64,000 bases of DNA, taken from Pseudoduganella violaceinigra DSM 15887. Lineage in GTDB: Bacteria; Pseudomonadota; Gammaproteobacteria; Burkholderiales; Burkholderiaceae_D. The notes beneath the pieces were generated by a model. It was not told where the DNA came from, did not search any database, and saw only the letters and a list, made by a program, of their open reading frames with translations. The translations under genes and the position numbers were made by a program. Positions 17,422 through 26,775 of the stretch are shown in pieces. The stretch is from assembly GCF_000425385.1 (NCBI RefSeq), contig NZ_AUDI01000020.1, positions 62,001-126,000 of the forward strand, in the 5' to 3' direction. Within the stretch, counting starts at the first letter, position 1. Every line of letters starts with the position of its first letter.

Positions 17422-19578
17422 TTAATCACCTCTTGCAACGTTGCGCACGATCGCTTCGCTGTGGACGATGATTTTATCCGCATCGGCCTGCAGCAGGCGA
17501 ATGCGCCGCTGCACCAGCGGCCAGCCCGACCAGCTGACCTCCGGTTCTGCAACCGGGTCGCGGCGCAGCGGGGCGGCCGGCGGCGTGGCGCCCGTGTGGC
17601 GCGACAGGGCGACCGACAGCGTGCGGCACACGGAGGCGTGGCTGGTGTCCAGCATCGCATTCACGGCCTGGCTCGGGATATCGCGCGCGTGGCGGCGCAG
17701 GATCGCGCGCAGCGCGGCGACGTGCGCCACCAGCAGATAGTTCTGCACGATGAACAGGTTGATATCCTCGACGGCGCGCTGCTTGCTCTCCGGCTCATCC
17801 AGCATCCGCACCAGCGCCGTGCTGAGCGCAGCCAGCGAATCCATCAGCCGCTTGCGCTGGATGCGGTAGATGAAGTCGTTGCGGTACTTGCCCTGCAGGA
17901 GGTCGAAGCTGGCCTCCATATAGCTCAGGTTCACCGACAGCACCTGCTTGATCAGATTCGGCAGCGACTGGTATTCCCAGTTCGCCAGCACGAAACTGAA
18001 GGCGGTGGCAATGGCGGCGCCGACGAAGGTGTCGACCAGCCGTTCCGAGATCAGGTTGCTGCTTGGGGCGACCAGGTACATCCACAGCAGAATCATCAGC
18101 GAGACGGCGATCGCCGCGTAGCGGTAGCGCAGGTAGATGAAGGTCGGCGTCGCAATGCAGGCCAGCACCAGCACCGCCACGATCGCGGCCGGGTGATTCA
18201 TGAACTTCAGCACCAGCGCCGTCAGGATGCAGCCGATGACGGTGCCGATAATGCGGTCCGAACGGCGCTGCTTGGTCATGCTGAAGCTGGGCTTGAGGAT
18301 GATCACGATCGTCAGCACGATCCAGTAGCTGTGCGCCTTGTACGGCAGCACGGCGCCGATCGCCAGGCCGGCGGCAATGGCCATCGACACGCGCAGGGCG
18401 AAGCGGAACACCGGCGAGTCCATGCGGAAGTGCGACAGCATCAGCTGCAGCTCGTACTTCTGCTGCGACAGGAAGGGCTGCATGTCCATATCGCGCCAGA
18501 ACGGCGTGTCCTCGTACACCTTCTGGCTCGACACATGCAGCTCGCCGATCATGCGGATGATGGCGGTGACCTTGTTGCGCTGGGCGCGCAGCACGGTCAC
18601 GGCTTCGCGGCGCGGCTTGCCGGCGTCGAGGTCGTCCTGCAGGCCGGCGATCTGCTGCTCCAGCGCCATCAGCTCCGGCGTGTAGTCGACCTCCGGATAG
18701 GAGGCGCGCTTGCGCGTCACCGCGTAGGCCACCGATTCGATATCGCGCGCCGCCTTGTACGCCAGGTCGTGCAGCGTGCGCAGGGCTGGCGAATCGAGCA
18801 GGTGAGTGCGTAGCGCGGCGTAATCGGTATGCGTGGCCAGGATCTGCTCGTACAGGTCCAGCATGCAGACGTGGATCTGCACCACCACCGCGTCCTTGCG
18901 GTTGTTGTGGGCGCGCAGGATCAGGTCGCGCGAAGCCTGCTGGCGGTCGGCCAGCAAGGCCTGGTGGCGCACCAGCTTGTTGAACTGCTCGGTGAGGTTG
19001 TAGCGCGTGTCGTAGAAGTCGGCCTTGATATCGATATAGGCCGCCAGTTCGAACAGGGCCTCGGCCAGCACCTGCTGCTTGATGCGATGGCGCAGCAGGT
19101 AGGACACGCCCATGGCGTACGCCAGGTAGCCCAGCGCGCCCAGCATGAACAGGCTCGCATGCGTGAACGACTGCGCCGGCGTCAGCACATGCTCGGTCGA
19201 CATGGTCATGATGAACAGCGTCGCCAGTTGCAGCGGCATCGACTTCTTGCCGTACACGACCATCATGCTGGCGAAGAAGCTTACCGCCACCAGCATCGGC
19301 GTCAGCAGCCAGTGGTAAGGGCCGCACAGGCTGATAAGCAGCGTGACGGCGGTGCACAGCAGCACCGACGCCATCATCTCGTTGAATTTATGGCGCAGCG
19401 GACTTGGCATGTCCATCAACGCCGTGCAGAGTGCACCGATGCCGATCGACATCGCGGTATGCGTGTCGGTCAGGCTCATGGCCAGCGCGATAACGCCCAC
19501 CAGGCCGGCGCCGAAGCGCAGGCCCAGGTGGAAGTAATGGCTGTAGAAGAAGGTGCGGGGGTCTAGTGCGTAGTGCAT
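17422..19578 (-). CDS. FUSC family membrane protein (YccS-like)
   Basis: A 718-residue inner-membrane protein of the fusaric-acid-resistance-like group (YccS/YhfK type). A cluster of hydrophobic segments at about residues 15-150 precedes a soluble helical region (about 150-390). A second membrane cluster (about 395-510) contains HSYWIVLTIVIILKPSFSMTKQRRSDRIIGT, the FUSC signature region, and a cytoplasmic tail follows. The family is thought to export organic acids or aromatic compounds, but the substrate is unknown. The ATG at 19578 (MHYALDPRTFF) follows GGGGA; an upstream TTG at 19596 is less likely. Its start lies 11 bases from the stop of the M14 peptidase gene. Confidence 0.85.
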   Translation of the reverse strand: MHYALDPRTFFYSHYFHLGLRFGAGLVGVIALAMSLTDTHTAMSIGIGALCTALMDMPSPLRHKFNEMMASVLLCTAVTLLISLCGPYHWLLTPMLVAVSFFASMMVVYGKKSMPLQLATLFIMTMSTEHVLTPAQSFTHASLFMLGALGYLAYAMGVSYLLRHRIKQQVLAEALFELAAYIDIKADFYDTRYNLTEQFNKLVRHQALLADRQQASRDLILRAHNNRKDAVVVQIHVCMLDLYEQILATHTDYAALRTHLLDSPALRTLHDLAYKAARDIESVAYAVTRKRASYPEVDYTPELMALEQQIAGLQDDLDAGKPRREAVTVLRAQRNKVTAIIRMIGELHVSSQKVYEDTPFWRDMDMQPFLSQQKYELQLMLSHFRMDSPVFRFALRVSMAIAAGLAIGAVLPYKAHSYWIVLTIVIILKPSFSMTKQRRSDRIIGTVIGCILTALVLKFMNHPAAIVAVLVLACIATPTFIYLRYRYAAIAVSLMILLWMYLVAPSSNLISERLVDTFVGAAIATAFSFVLANWEYQSLPNLIKQVLSVNLSYMEASFDLLQGKYRNDFIYRIQRKRLMDSLAALSTALVRMLDEPESKQRAVEDINLFIVQNYLLVAHVAALRAILRRHARDIPSQAVNAMLDTSHASVCRTLSVALSRHTGATPPAAPLRRDPVAEPEVSWSGWPLVQRRIRLLQADADKIIVHSEAIVRNVARGD

Positions 19579-19588
19579 GGTCCCCGTC

Positions 19589-21322
19589 TTACACAATCGA
19601 CAGGACTGGATAGCGGCGCCATTCAGGCTCGCGCTGTCGCTGGCAGTTGTGGAAGATGAAGTGCAGCACTGCGTCCTTGTCCTTCACCAGCGCCGGGTTC
19701 GCGGCTTTCCAGTTTTCGAATTTGGCCTTGGTGTCAGGCTCGGTCGCCAGAATGTCGGCGGCCAGGTCTTCGAAGACGTAATCGGAGATGTTCTCCTTGC
19801 GTTCCAGCACGGAGTTGAAGAAGCCCCAGCGGAAGAAGGAATCGTGGGCCTGCGGCTCCAGGGTCTCGACGGCGTAGCGCGCGTTGTCCTGGTCCAGCGA
19901 CACGTACCAGTCGCCGGCGCTCAGCTCAAAGCTGTCCTCGCGCTTTTCGACTTCCACTTCGTCGTGGAACATGTGGCCTTCATAGGCGTGCGGGCGCGAG
20001 ACGGTCGCGGCGATATGGTAGTACTGCGCCTTGACGGTGGATGGCGCTTCGATGCGGGTCATCTTCACGCCGTTCCATTGCAGGCGCTCGACGACTTCGC
20101 GCCATGCCTGCGGAATCACATACGCTTTCGGCGCCTGGATGACGGTGTCGGCCGGGAAGCGGTTGAACCACTTGATGTCGCGCGCCCATGGCTTGCTGCG
20201 GTCGTAGGACAGGCGCATGTAGTCGCCCAGCTTGGACGGGCTGCGCTGCGCCTCGTAGCCCTTGAAATGGAAGGCGCCAGGATGCTCTTCGTCCATGCGC
20301 CAGGTGATGGCCCACTCCTTCTGCTTGCGCTGCGCGGCCTTGGTGGCGGCGCGCATGGCCTTGATCCGTTCGCCGTGCTTGACGGTGAAATTGCGCACGG
20401 TGTCGACCAGGGCGCGCATGGATTCGTAGCGGTCGGCGTACGGCTTCAGCATATGCGTCTCCGGCATGAAGCCGATGATGTTATGCAGCGCGGTGAAGCC
20501 GGTCGAGAAGCGCGCGGTTTCCAGGAAGTCGGCGATGCCGTCGTCCGGGGTTTCCACCACGGGATTGACGTAAGGGCAGGTCGGCCAGCCGGCGGCCTCC
20601 ATGTCGGTGTAAATATGCGGCAGCATGGTGTCGCGCAGGAATGCGCCCAGTTCGCCGCCCAGCTTGTCGCACTGGGTGTGGATCAGGGTCATGGTGTAGC
20701 TGTAATCGGCGCCGTTGGAGGTGTGGGTGTCGACCATCACGTCCGGGTCCCAGGCGGTGACCAGCTGGTTGAAGAACTTCGCGTTCAGCGTGTCGCACTT
20801 GACGAAATCGCGGTTCAGGTCCAGGTGGCGGCTGTTGCCGCGGAAGCCGAACAGCTCCGGGCCGTCCTGGTTGGCGCGCGAGGTGTTGCTGCGGTTCAGG
20901 CAGCCGTCCACATTGTAGACGGGGACGAACAGCAGCACGGTCTTGCCCAGGGTTGCCAGCAGCTCCGGTTTGAAGCAGAAGTCGCGCACCATCGCCATGC
21001 AGGCGTCGATGCCTTCCGGTTCGCCCGGATGGATGCCGTTGTTGTTGAAGAAGACCGTGCGGCCTTCGCGCTTGATCTGTTCGCGGTCGAAAACGCCGTC
21101 GGCGCTGACCACGCCCACATGCAGGGGGATGCCACCGTCCGATACGGCTGCCTGTTCGAATTTCAGGATGTTCGGGAAGCGGCGTGCCAGTTCTTCGTAG
21201 AAGGCGATGCACTCGGTCCAGAGGGTAGTCTGGTTTTTATTGCCTTTTTCGTAAGGCGTGAGCATTTCTTGCATGGTCTGGATCTCAGGTTTCTGCATGT
21301 GGGGGATCAGCGATTTTACCAC
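19589..21322 (-). CDS. M14 family zinc carboxypeptidase-like protein
   Basis: A 577-residue cytoplasm-type protein with an M14 metallopeptidase domain in its N-terminal half. The HxxE zinc pair is in NNGIHPGEPEG (His98, Glu101 counted from the GTG), and a third ligand is likely in VDTHTSNGADY. No signal peptide is seen. The substrate is unknown. The start is uncertain: GTG at 21322 has AAGGG and abuts the upstream stop, while ATG at 21298 or 21274 would give MQKPEIQTM or MQEMLTPYEKG. It belongs to a minus-strand row running from the flavin reductase gene to the YkgJ gene. Confidence 0.8.
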   Translation of the reverse strand: MVKSLIPHMQKPEIQTMQEMLTPYEKGNKNQTTLWTECIAFYEELARRFPNILKFEQAAVSDGGIPLHVGVVSADGVFDREQIKREGRTVFFNNNGIHPGEPEGIDACMAMVRDFCFKPELLATLGKTVLLFVPVYNVDGCLNRSNTSRANQDGPELFGFRGNSRHLDLNRDFVKCDTLNAKFFNQLVTAWDPDVMVDTHTSNGADYSYTMTLIHTQCDKLGGELGAFLRDTMLPHIYTDMEAAGWPTCPYVNPVVETPDDGIADFLETARFSTGFTALHNIIGFMPETHMLKPYADRYESMRALVDTVRNFTVKHGERIKAMRAATKAAQRKQKEWAITWRMDEEHPGAFHFKGYEAQRSPSKLGDYMRLSYDRSKPWARDIKWFNRFPADTVIQAPKAYVIPQAWREVVERLQWNGVKMTRIEAPSTVKAQYYHIAATVSRPHAYEGHMFHDEVEVEKREDSFELSAGDWYVSLDQDNARYAVETLEPQAHDSFFRWGFFNSVLERKENISDYVFEDLAADILATEPDTKAKFENWKAANPALVKDKDAVLHFIFHNCQRQREPEWRRYPVLSIV

Positions 21323-21886
21323 TTAGCCCTTACGGCCATTGGCCTCCACCCATTTGACGAAAGCGGCGGCCCAGCCGGCCAGCACTTCCTTGGTCTTCTC
21401 GTTATTGACCTTGCCGTCTTCGCCGATCAGGGCAGCGCCGTTGCCGATGTAGACCTCAGGGCCGGGCATGACGGGCGCGTTCAGCGTCACCATGGTCTGG
21501 CGCACATTATGGTTGCCGGCAAAGCCGCCCACCGCGCCCACCGAGGCGGAAATCACGCCGACCGGCTTGGCGTTCCAGATGCTGTGGCCCCACGGACGCG
21601 AGCCGACGTCGATGGCGTTCTTCAGGGCGCCCGGCATGGAGCGGTTGTATTCCGGCGTGGCGATCACGATGCCGTCCACCGCGCGCAGCTTGTCGCGGAA
21701 GGCGGTCCAGGCGGCCGGCGGCGTATGCGCGTCGTCCAGGTCCTGGTTGTACAGCGGCAGGTCGCCGATGTCGACGAATTCGAATTGCAGCTCGGCCGGC
21801 GCCACTTCCACCAGCGCGTTGGCGAACTTGCGGTTCAGCGAGTCCTTGCGCAGGCTGCCGACGATGAGGGCGATTTTCTTGGTCAT
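21323..21886 (-). CDS. NADPH-dependent FMN reductase family protein
   Basis: A 187-residue flavodoxin-fold reductase of the ArsH/ChrR/YieF type. The FMN phosphate loop GSLRKDSLNRKF is at the N-terminus, and TPEYNRSMPGALKNAIDVGSR is the family signature around the flavin. Such enzymes reduce quinones, chromate or azo compounds using NAD(P)H; the physiological substrate is not evident. The ATG at 21886 has GGAG six bases upstream. Its stop directly abuts the GTG start of the M14 gene. It is 43 bases downstream of the LysR gene. Confidence 0.85.
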   Translation of the reverse strand: MTKKIALIVGSLRKDSLNRKFANALVEVAPAELQFEFVDIGDLPLYNQDLDDAHTPPAAWTAFRDKLRAVDGIVIATPEYNRSMPGALKNAIDVGSRPWGHSIWNAKPVGVISASVGAVGGFAGNHNVRQTMVTLNAPVMPGPEVYIGNGAALIGEDGKVNNEKTKEVLAGWAAAFVKWVEANGRKG

Positions 21887-21929
21887 GCAATGCTCCATGG
21901 GTTGGGGGATATCGGAATGACAATGTACA

Positions 21930-22829
21930 TCATGCGGGGAAAACATGCGCGTCCTGGCGCAAGGCGTCGTACAGGAACTGGCCCAGGGCCTTGATGCGCG
22001 CCACATTGCGCAAGTCGCGGTGGCTCAGCACCCAGAGCTGGGTATGCAAGCGCGGATCGGGCGGCGCCAGCTGTTCCAGCGTCCGCTCGCGCTCGGCCAG
22101 CAGGCAAAGCAGGGGCGCCACGCCCATGCCGTTGCGCGCCGCATCGACCATGGCCAGCAGGCTGTCGGCGCGCAGCGCCACCTGCGCCGGCGGCACGTGC
22201 GCGGCCAGCCACTGCGCGGCGGCCAGGTGCGACAGGCTGTCGTCCGGCGCCACCCAGCGGTGCGCCGCCCAGTCCTCGCGCGCCACGCCAGCGCGCTCGG
22301 CGCGCCGCAGGTAGGCGTGCGAGGCATACAGCGCGGTCGTCACGGCGCCCACCTTGCGCCCGACCAGGTTGGCGGGCGGCGTATTCGAAGGGCGCAGCGC
22401 CATATCCGCCTCGCGCTGGGTGAGATTGAGGAAGCTGTTATTGACCACCAGCTGCAGCTGCACGGCGGGATGCGCCTCCTGGAAACGCTGCAGATAGGGC
22501 ATCAGCAGGCCGTGCGCCAGCGTGTCGGTGGTGGTCAGGCGGATGGTGCCGCGCAGCTCCTCATCCAGCCCGCCCAGTTCGCGCTGGGTGCTGCCGATCT
22601 GCTCCTCGATGGGGCCGAGCCGGCCGTGCAGGATGTCGCCGGCGCCCGTCATCACATAGCCCGACTGCAGGCGCTCGAACAGGCGCACGCCGAGCGACTG
22701 CTCCAGGCTGTCCAGCCGGCGCAGCACGGTGGAATGGTTGACCCCCAGCTCGCGCGCCGCGGCGGAAATGGAGCCGCCGCGCGCAACGGCAGCGAAGTAG
22801 CGCAAGTCTTCCCAATCGAGCTTCTGCAT
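21930..22829 (-). CDS. LysR family transcriptional regulator
   Basis: A 299-residue LysR-type regulator. The winged helix-turn-helix covers about residues 5-63 (YFAAVARGGSISAAARELGVNHSTVLRRLDSLE), followed by a substrate-binding effector domain. The gene is divergent from a glutathione transferase gene across a 92-base intergenic region, the usual LysR arrangement, and lies upstream of an FMN reductase gene. Either neighbour may be its target. The inducer is unknown. Confidence 0.88.
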   Translation of the reverse strand: MQKLDWEDLRYFAAVARGGSISAAARELGVNHSTVLRRLDSLEQSLGVRLFERLQSGYVMTGAGDILHGRLGPIEEQIGSTQRELGGLDEELRGTIRLTTTDTLAHGLLMPYLQRFQEAHPAVQLQLVVNNSFLNLTQREADMALRPSNTPPANLVGRKVGAVTTALYASHAYLRRAERAGVAREDWAAHRWVAPDDSLSHLAAAQWLAAHVPPAQVALRADSLLAMVDAARNGMGVAPLLCLLAERERTLEQLAPPDPRLHTQLWVLSHRDLRNVARIKALGQFLYDALRQDAHVFPA

Positions 22830-22921
22830 ATTTGCGTAACCGTTCGGCTGTTTTTGGGGATTCTAATGCGTTTTTGCGTGGCATACACTGGCTGCCATCA
22901 AACCAAGCCAAAGAGCCGACC

Positions 22922-23533
22922 ATGTTGACCCTGTACACCGCCGACACCCCCAACGGACAAAAAATCACCATCGCCCTGGCAGAACTGGGCCTGCCGCACC
23001 AGGTGCAGCACCTGAACCTGTCGGCCGACGAGCAGCACCAGCCGCCGTTCAGCGACATGAGCCCGAACCACAAGATCCCGCTGCTGGTGGATGACGGCAT
23101 GCCGATCTTCGAATCGGGCGCCATCCTGATCCACCTGGCCGACAAGGCGGGCCGGCTGCTGCCGGCCAGCGGCGCGGCGCGCAGCACGGTCCTGCAATGG
23201 CTGTTCCTGCAAGTGGGCAGCATCGGCCCGATGCTGGGGCAGCTCTGGTTCTTCCGCCACGGCGCCGGCCAGGGCCAGCCGAACGAACAGGCGCTCGAAC
23301 GCTACGGCCGCGAGACCATGCGCCTGCTGGGCGTATTCGAAGCGCGCCTGCGCGACACGGCCTACCTGGCCGGCGACGCATACACGATTGCCGATATCGC
23401 CAGCTTCCCGTGGATACGCTCCTACCACGAGCTGGGCGTCACGCTGGCCGACTACCCGGCGCTGGCGGACTGGGTGGCGCGCATCGAGGCGCGTGCGGCC
23501 GTGCAGCGCGGCCTTGCCTCGGCCAAGCCATGA
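22922..23533 (+). CDS. Glutathione S-transferase family protein (YghU/YfcG-like)
   Basis: A 203-residue GST. The thioredoxin-like N-terminal domain (about 1-80) contains TPNGQKITIALAELGLP and the conserved cis-Pro in NHKIPLLVDDG, with the glutathione-binding ES of PIFESGAILIHLA. A helical C-terminal domain follows. The TPNGxK start resembles the Ure2p/YfcG group, which reduces disulfides. AAGAG precedes the ATG at 22922. The last codons overlap the start of the SMR gene, so the two are translated together. The divergent LysR gene is a likely regulator. Confidence 0.85.
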   Translation: MLTLYTADTPNGQKITIALAELGLPHQVQHLNLSADEQHQPPFSDMSPNHKIPLLVDDGMPIFESGAILIHLADKAGRLLPASGAARSTVLQWLFLQVGSIGPMLGQLWFFRHGAGQGQPNEQALERYGRETMRLLGVFEARLRDTAYLAGDAYTIADIASFPWIRSYHELGVTLADYPALADWVARIEARAAVQRGLASAKP

Positions 23534-23853
23534 TCGCCGCCTGGGGCCTGTTGCTGGCGGCCGCCCTGGTGGACATCGCCATGGCGGTGGCGCTTAAGCA
23601 AGCGGACGGCTGGACACGGCTCGGGCCCAGCCTTGCCGGCCTGGCGTTTGCCAACGGCGCGATCGTGCTGCTGGCGCTGGCCTTGCGCCAGCTGCCGGTG
23701 GGCACAGCGTTTGCGGTCTTTACGGGAATTGGTGCGGCGGGTGCGGCGCTGGTGGGAATGGTCGTCTACGGCGAAAGCGCCACGCCGCTGCGCCTGCTGC
23801 TAATCGCGGCCATCATCGCCAGCATCGCCGGCCTGAAGCTCACAAACGGCTGA
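23530..23853 (+). CDS. SMR-like small multidrug resistance transporter
   Basis: A 107-residue protein with four predicted membrane helices, matching the small multidrug resistance family (EmrE/SugE/Gdx). The TAFAVFTGIGAAGAALVGMVVYGES block is the family signature around helix 3. In helix 1 the position normally held by the proton- and drug-binding Glu (EmrE Glu14) appears to be Asp15 (AALVDIAMAVALKQ). An Asp can in principle carry protons, but with shifted pKa. The ATG overlaps the GST stop (ATGA). A family B repeat begins at the stop codon. Confidence 0.78.
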   Translation: MIAAWGLLLAAALVDIAMAVALKQADGWTRLGPSLAGLAFANGAIVLLALALRQLPVGTAFAVFTGIGAAGAALVGMVVYGESATPLRLLLIAAIIASIAGLKLTNG

Positions 23854-23960
23854 GCCCGTAGCAACCTTGGGGTCAGGCTCCCAGCTTGCCACGGGCTCAG
23901 CCGCGAAATGCTCGCGTCCGTGGCAAGCTAAGGGGTTGACCCCAAGGTTGCCACGGGCTC
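23852..23960. repeat. Family B intergenic repeat, copy 1 (nested palindrome)
   Basis: Outer arms 23852-23875 and 23937-23960 are 24 bases long and complementary with one mismatch; the right arm reads TGACCCCAAGGTTGCCACGG followed by GCTC. Inner arms AGCTTGCCACGG (23883-23894) and CCGTGGCAAGCT (23918-23929) form a second stem. The element fills the gap between the convergent SMR and S46 peptidase genes and could fold into a long cruciform or a bidirectional hairpin. Confidence 0.8.
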
Positions 23961-23971
23961 TGCCGTAGGGC

Positions 23972-26134
23972 TTACTCTGCCTTCATCTCTTTCAGCAGGT
24001 TGTCGGCCTTGTCGATGAACTTCATGTTCCACAGCATGTAGCGCAGGTCGACCTGGATGTCGCGGGTCTTGGCCTTGTTGAAGTCCCAGTCCGAGATGAT
24101 GGAGTCCAGTGTGCCGTCGAAGGCCAGGCCTACCAGCTCGGCTTTCGCGTTCAGCGCGGCGGAACCGGAGTTGCCGCCGGTGATGTCCAGCGTGGCCAGG
24201 AAGTTGACCGGCACCGTCTTCAGCTTGGCATCGGCGTATTTGCCGAACTGCTTCTGGTTGATCGCGTCCAGCTGCGCTTGCGGTGCATTGAATTCGCCTT
24301 CGCCGGTGGCCTTGGCTTTCACGCCCGCCACGGTGGTGAAGGCGCTCCAGCCGGTGGTGCCGTCGGCGCCGGTGTCGCGGCCGGCGATCTTGCCGAAGGT
24401 GACGCGCAGGGTGCTGTTCGCGTCCGGGTACACAGCCTGGCCTTTGGAGTTCATGTAGGCGATCTTGGCCTTCATGTAGTTGCCGTAGGCTTGCTGGATC
24501 TTGCCGCCCAGTTCTTCCTCTTCCGCTTCACGCTTCATGGCGTCGTCGTACAGGGCAACGGCGGCCTTGATGAAGGCGTCGTCGCTGGCCTTGAAGTCGG
24601 CCACCGATTTGCCCAGCCACTCGGTGCGGAACGCGGCGTCTTCCAATTTCGAGCCGGCGTACAGCTTGTCCAGCGCTGCGGACAGTTCGGCTTCGCCCAT
24701 GCCGGCCGTGATGCCCATCGCCGCGTCGAAGACGGCATTGTGTTCGGACGCCGGCTGCGCGGCGTAGTGCTTCATATTATTCAGCACGATGGCCTTGTTC
24801 ACCTTGGCGACATAGGTCTTGTTCACGCCTTCGATGGAGGCCTTGATGCGCTTGGCGTCGCGTTCCTGGAAGCCGGCTTTGCGGTCGGCGTTCGGCTTGG
24901 TGTTTTCGTTGGCCAGGCGGTACATGATGCGCGCCGCGTTCAGCAGCGCCGGCGAGGAGCGGTCCAGGAAGTAGTCGCGCTTGGCTTCCTCGGTGCGCTG
25001 GGCCATCAGCTTTTCCACGTTTTCCAGGTCGGCGCCGAAGGCGGCCTTGCGCTTGGCGTCGGCGTTCACCCATGCCTTCAGGGCGTCATGCTCTTTGCTC
25101 TTGCGCTCGAGGATATCGCTGCCCTCGTAGCTGTTCAGCATGCCCTTGCGGTTCTTGTAGTAGTTGTTGATGCTTGCCACCTGGCCGGCGACCTTCAGGG
25201 CCGCATCGCGGTCGCCCTTGGTCTCGCGGTCGATGATGGCCAGGGTCTCGTTGGAGTTCTGGATGAAGGCAGGGTATTCCCAGCCGAAGGTGGAGGCCAC
25301 TTCCGATGGCAGGCGGTGGCGGTTGGTGCGGCCCGGGTAGCCCAGCACCATCACGAAGTCGCCTTCCTTCACGCCTTCCTTGGCCAGCTTCAGGTAGGAC
25401 TTGGGCTCGTAAGGCACGTTGTCCTTGGAGAAGTCGGCGGCCTTGCCGTCCTTGCTGACATAGGCGCGGTAGAAGCCGTAGTCGCCGGTGTGGCGTGGCC
25501 ACATCCAGTTGTCGGTGTCGCCGCCGAATTTGCCGACGCCGGCGGCCGGCGCGTGCACCAGGCGCACGTCGCGGATTTCCAGCTGCTTGATCTGGTAGTA
25601 CTCCAGGCCGCCGTAGAAGGAGGACACGGTGCAGCGGTGGCCTTCATCTTTTTCGCATTCGGCGGTCAGGGCTTTCTGGTTCTTCTCGATCGCGTCCACG
25701 CGCGCCTTGCCCTGCAGTTTGGCCACTTCCGGCGTGATGATCTTGTCGGTGACGTTCAACACTTCCTTGGTGACGAAGATGCGGCTGCCAGGGGAGGCCG
25801 GCAGTTCTTCGCCGAAGTTATGGGCCACGAAGCCGTTGGCCAGCAGGTCGCGCTCCTTGGTGGAGTTGACCGCCACGCTGTTGTACACGCAGTGGTGGTT
25901 GGTCACGACCAGACCTTGCGGCGACACGAAGGACGCGGAGCAGCCGCCCAGGCTCACGATGGCATTCATCGGGAACTCGGTCAGCTTGGTCAGCGATGCC
26001 GGATCCAGCTTCAGGCCGGCGGCCTTCAGTTGCTTGGCCACTTGTGGCAGCTGCTGCGGCATCCACATGCCTTCGTCTGCGAAGGCGGCAGAGGTGGTGC
26101 TCAGGACGGCGAGCGCGAGGAGAGATTTTTTCAT
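23972..26134 (-). CDS. S46 family dipeptidyl peptidase, DPP7-like
   Basis: A 720-residue exported serine peptidase (signal peptide ending AFADE, cleavage near residue 19-20) of family S46. These enzymes release dipeptides from the N-terminus of oligopeptides in the periplasm. His81 in TNHHC, an Asp in the DTDNWMWPRHTGD region and Ser656 in GGNSGSA form the expected triad. The S1-pocket position 18 residues after the Ser is Gly674 (LAFDG). In known enzymes Gly there goes with DPP7 (hydrophobic P1) and Arg with DPP11 (acidic P1), so a DPP7-like preference is inferred. It is transcribed alone; a terminator of the next gene lies upstream. Confidence 0.9.
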   Translation of the reverse strand: MKKSLLALAVLSTTSAAFADEGMWMPQQLPQVAKQLKAAGLKLDPASLTKLTEFPMNAIVSLGGCSASFVSPQGLVVTNHHCVYNSVAVNSTKERDLLANGFVAHNFGEELPASPGSRIFVTKEVLNVTDKIITPEVAKLQGKARVDAIEKNQKALTAECEKDEGHRCTVSSFYGGLEYYQIKQLEIRDVRLVHAPAAGVGKFGGDTDNWMWPRHTGDYGFYRAYVSKDGKAADFSKDNVPYEPKSYLKLAKEGVKEGDFVMVLGYPGRTNRHRLPSEVASTFGWEYPAFIQNSNETLAIIDRETKGDRDAALKVAGQVASINNYYKNRKGMLNSYEGSDILERKSKEHDALKAWVNADAKRKAAFGADLENVEKLMAQRTEEAKRDYFLDRSSPALLNAARIMYRLANENTKPNADRKAGFQERDAKRIKASIEGVNKTYVAKVNKAIVLNNMKHYAAQPASEHNAVFDAAMGITAGMGEAELSAALDKLYAGSKLEDAAFRTEWLGKSVADFKASDDAFIKAAVALYDDAMKREAEEEELGGKIQQAYGNYMKAKIAYMNSKGQAVYPDANSTLRVTFGKIAGRDTGADGTTGWSAFTTVAGVKAKATGEGEFNAPQAQLDAINQKQFGKYADAKLKTVPVNFLATLDITGGNSGSAALNAKAELVGLAFDGTLDSIISDWDFNKAKTRDIQVDLRYMLWNMKFIDKADNLLKEMKAE

Positions 26135-26377
26135 GTGCGTTGTAATAGTTGAAGTGGTGGCCCGCCGGACTGGGCCGGCAGGCGACCTAGAGTATCGGCA
26201 CGGCGGCGGCTGGCGTCAACACCAAAAATGTAGCTTGAAACTGAAGAAAATTCGCTTGCAGGCCTGCGGCCGCGCTTGCTGCAATGCAGCACCCGCTGGG
26301 TTGAGCGAAAAGGACAGCGAAAAAAAGCCAGCGCCGCAGCGCTGGCCTGTGAGGAAGCTTTGCCGGCGGTCTATCGT
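26135..26377. other. Intergenic region upstream of the S46 gene
   Basis: A 243-base gap between two minus-strand genes. It contains the terminator of the GlsB-type gene (26320-26346) and should hold the S46 promoter. No clear -35/-10 pair or gene was recognised in the rest. Confidence 0.4.
26320..26346 (-). terminator. Rho-independent terminator after the GlsB-type gene
   Basis: On the minus strand the stem GCCAGCGC (26346-26339) pairs with GCGCTGGC (26334-26327) around a four-base loop and is followed by seven T residues (26326-26320). It lies about 30 bases downstream of the GlsB-type stop codon. Confidence 0.8.
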
Positions 26378-26647
26378 CTAGCGGATGCGGCCGCGGAATA
26401 CCAGGTTCACGATCGCCAGCAGGATCACAGCCCCGAGGAATGACACCACCAGCGACAGTACGCTGAAGTCGTCGGTATTGATGGTGCCGGTACCGAACAG
26501 CGGCGACAGTAGCCAGCCGCCCAGCAGCGAACCGACAATGCCCACCACCACGTTCAGAAACATGCCTTGCTGTGCGTCAGTTTTCATAACCAGGCTGGCC
26601 AGCCAGCCCAGGATGCCGCCGATAATAATCCAGATGATAAAGTTCAT
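26378..26647 (-). CDS. GlsB/YeaQ/YmgE family small membrane protein
   Basis: An 89-residue protein with three hydrophobic helices, matching the transglycosylase-associated protein family (GlsB/YeaQ/YmgE), commonly linked to envelope stress. The signature GWLASLVMKTDAQQGMFLNVVVGIVGSLLGGW appears as WLASLVMKTDAQQGMF plus the following Gly-rich helix. The ATG at 26647 is preceded by AAAGGGG. A terminator follows. It is divergent from the glycine-zipper stress protein gene with a 128-base intergenic region, so shared stress control is possible. Confidence 0.87.
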   Translation of the reverse strand: MNFIIWIIIGGILGWLASLVMKTDAQQGMFLNVVVGIVGSLLGGWLLSPLFGTGTINTDDFSVLSLVVSFLGAVILLAIVNLVFRGRIR

Positions 26648-26775
26648 ATCCGCCCCCCTTTGTGATGATTCCAGTGTAGGACATGCGCACGCCGATATTC
26701 GGTGCGCCAACGTACAGAGATGCAGCGCGCTGCGGCCTATCGTGTGCGGGACTCATGCAAGAAAAGGGGACTTCC

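Noticed and set aside
19577..21994. Open frame of 805 codons on the + strand
   Set aside because: It lies opposite the M14 peptidase and flavin reductase genes and has shadow-type composition.
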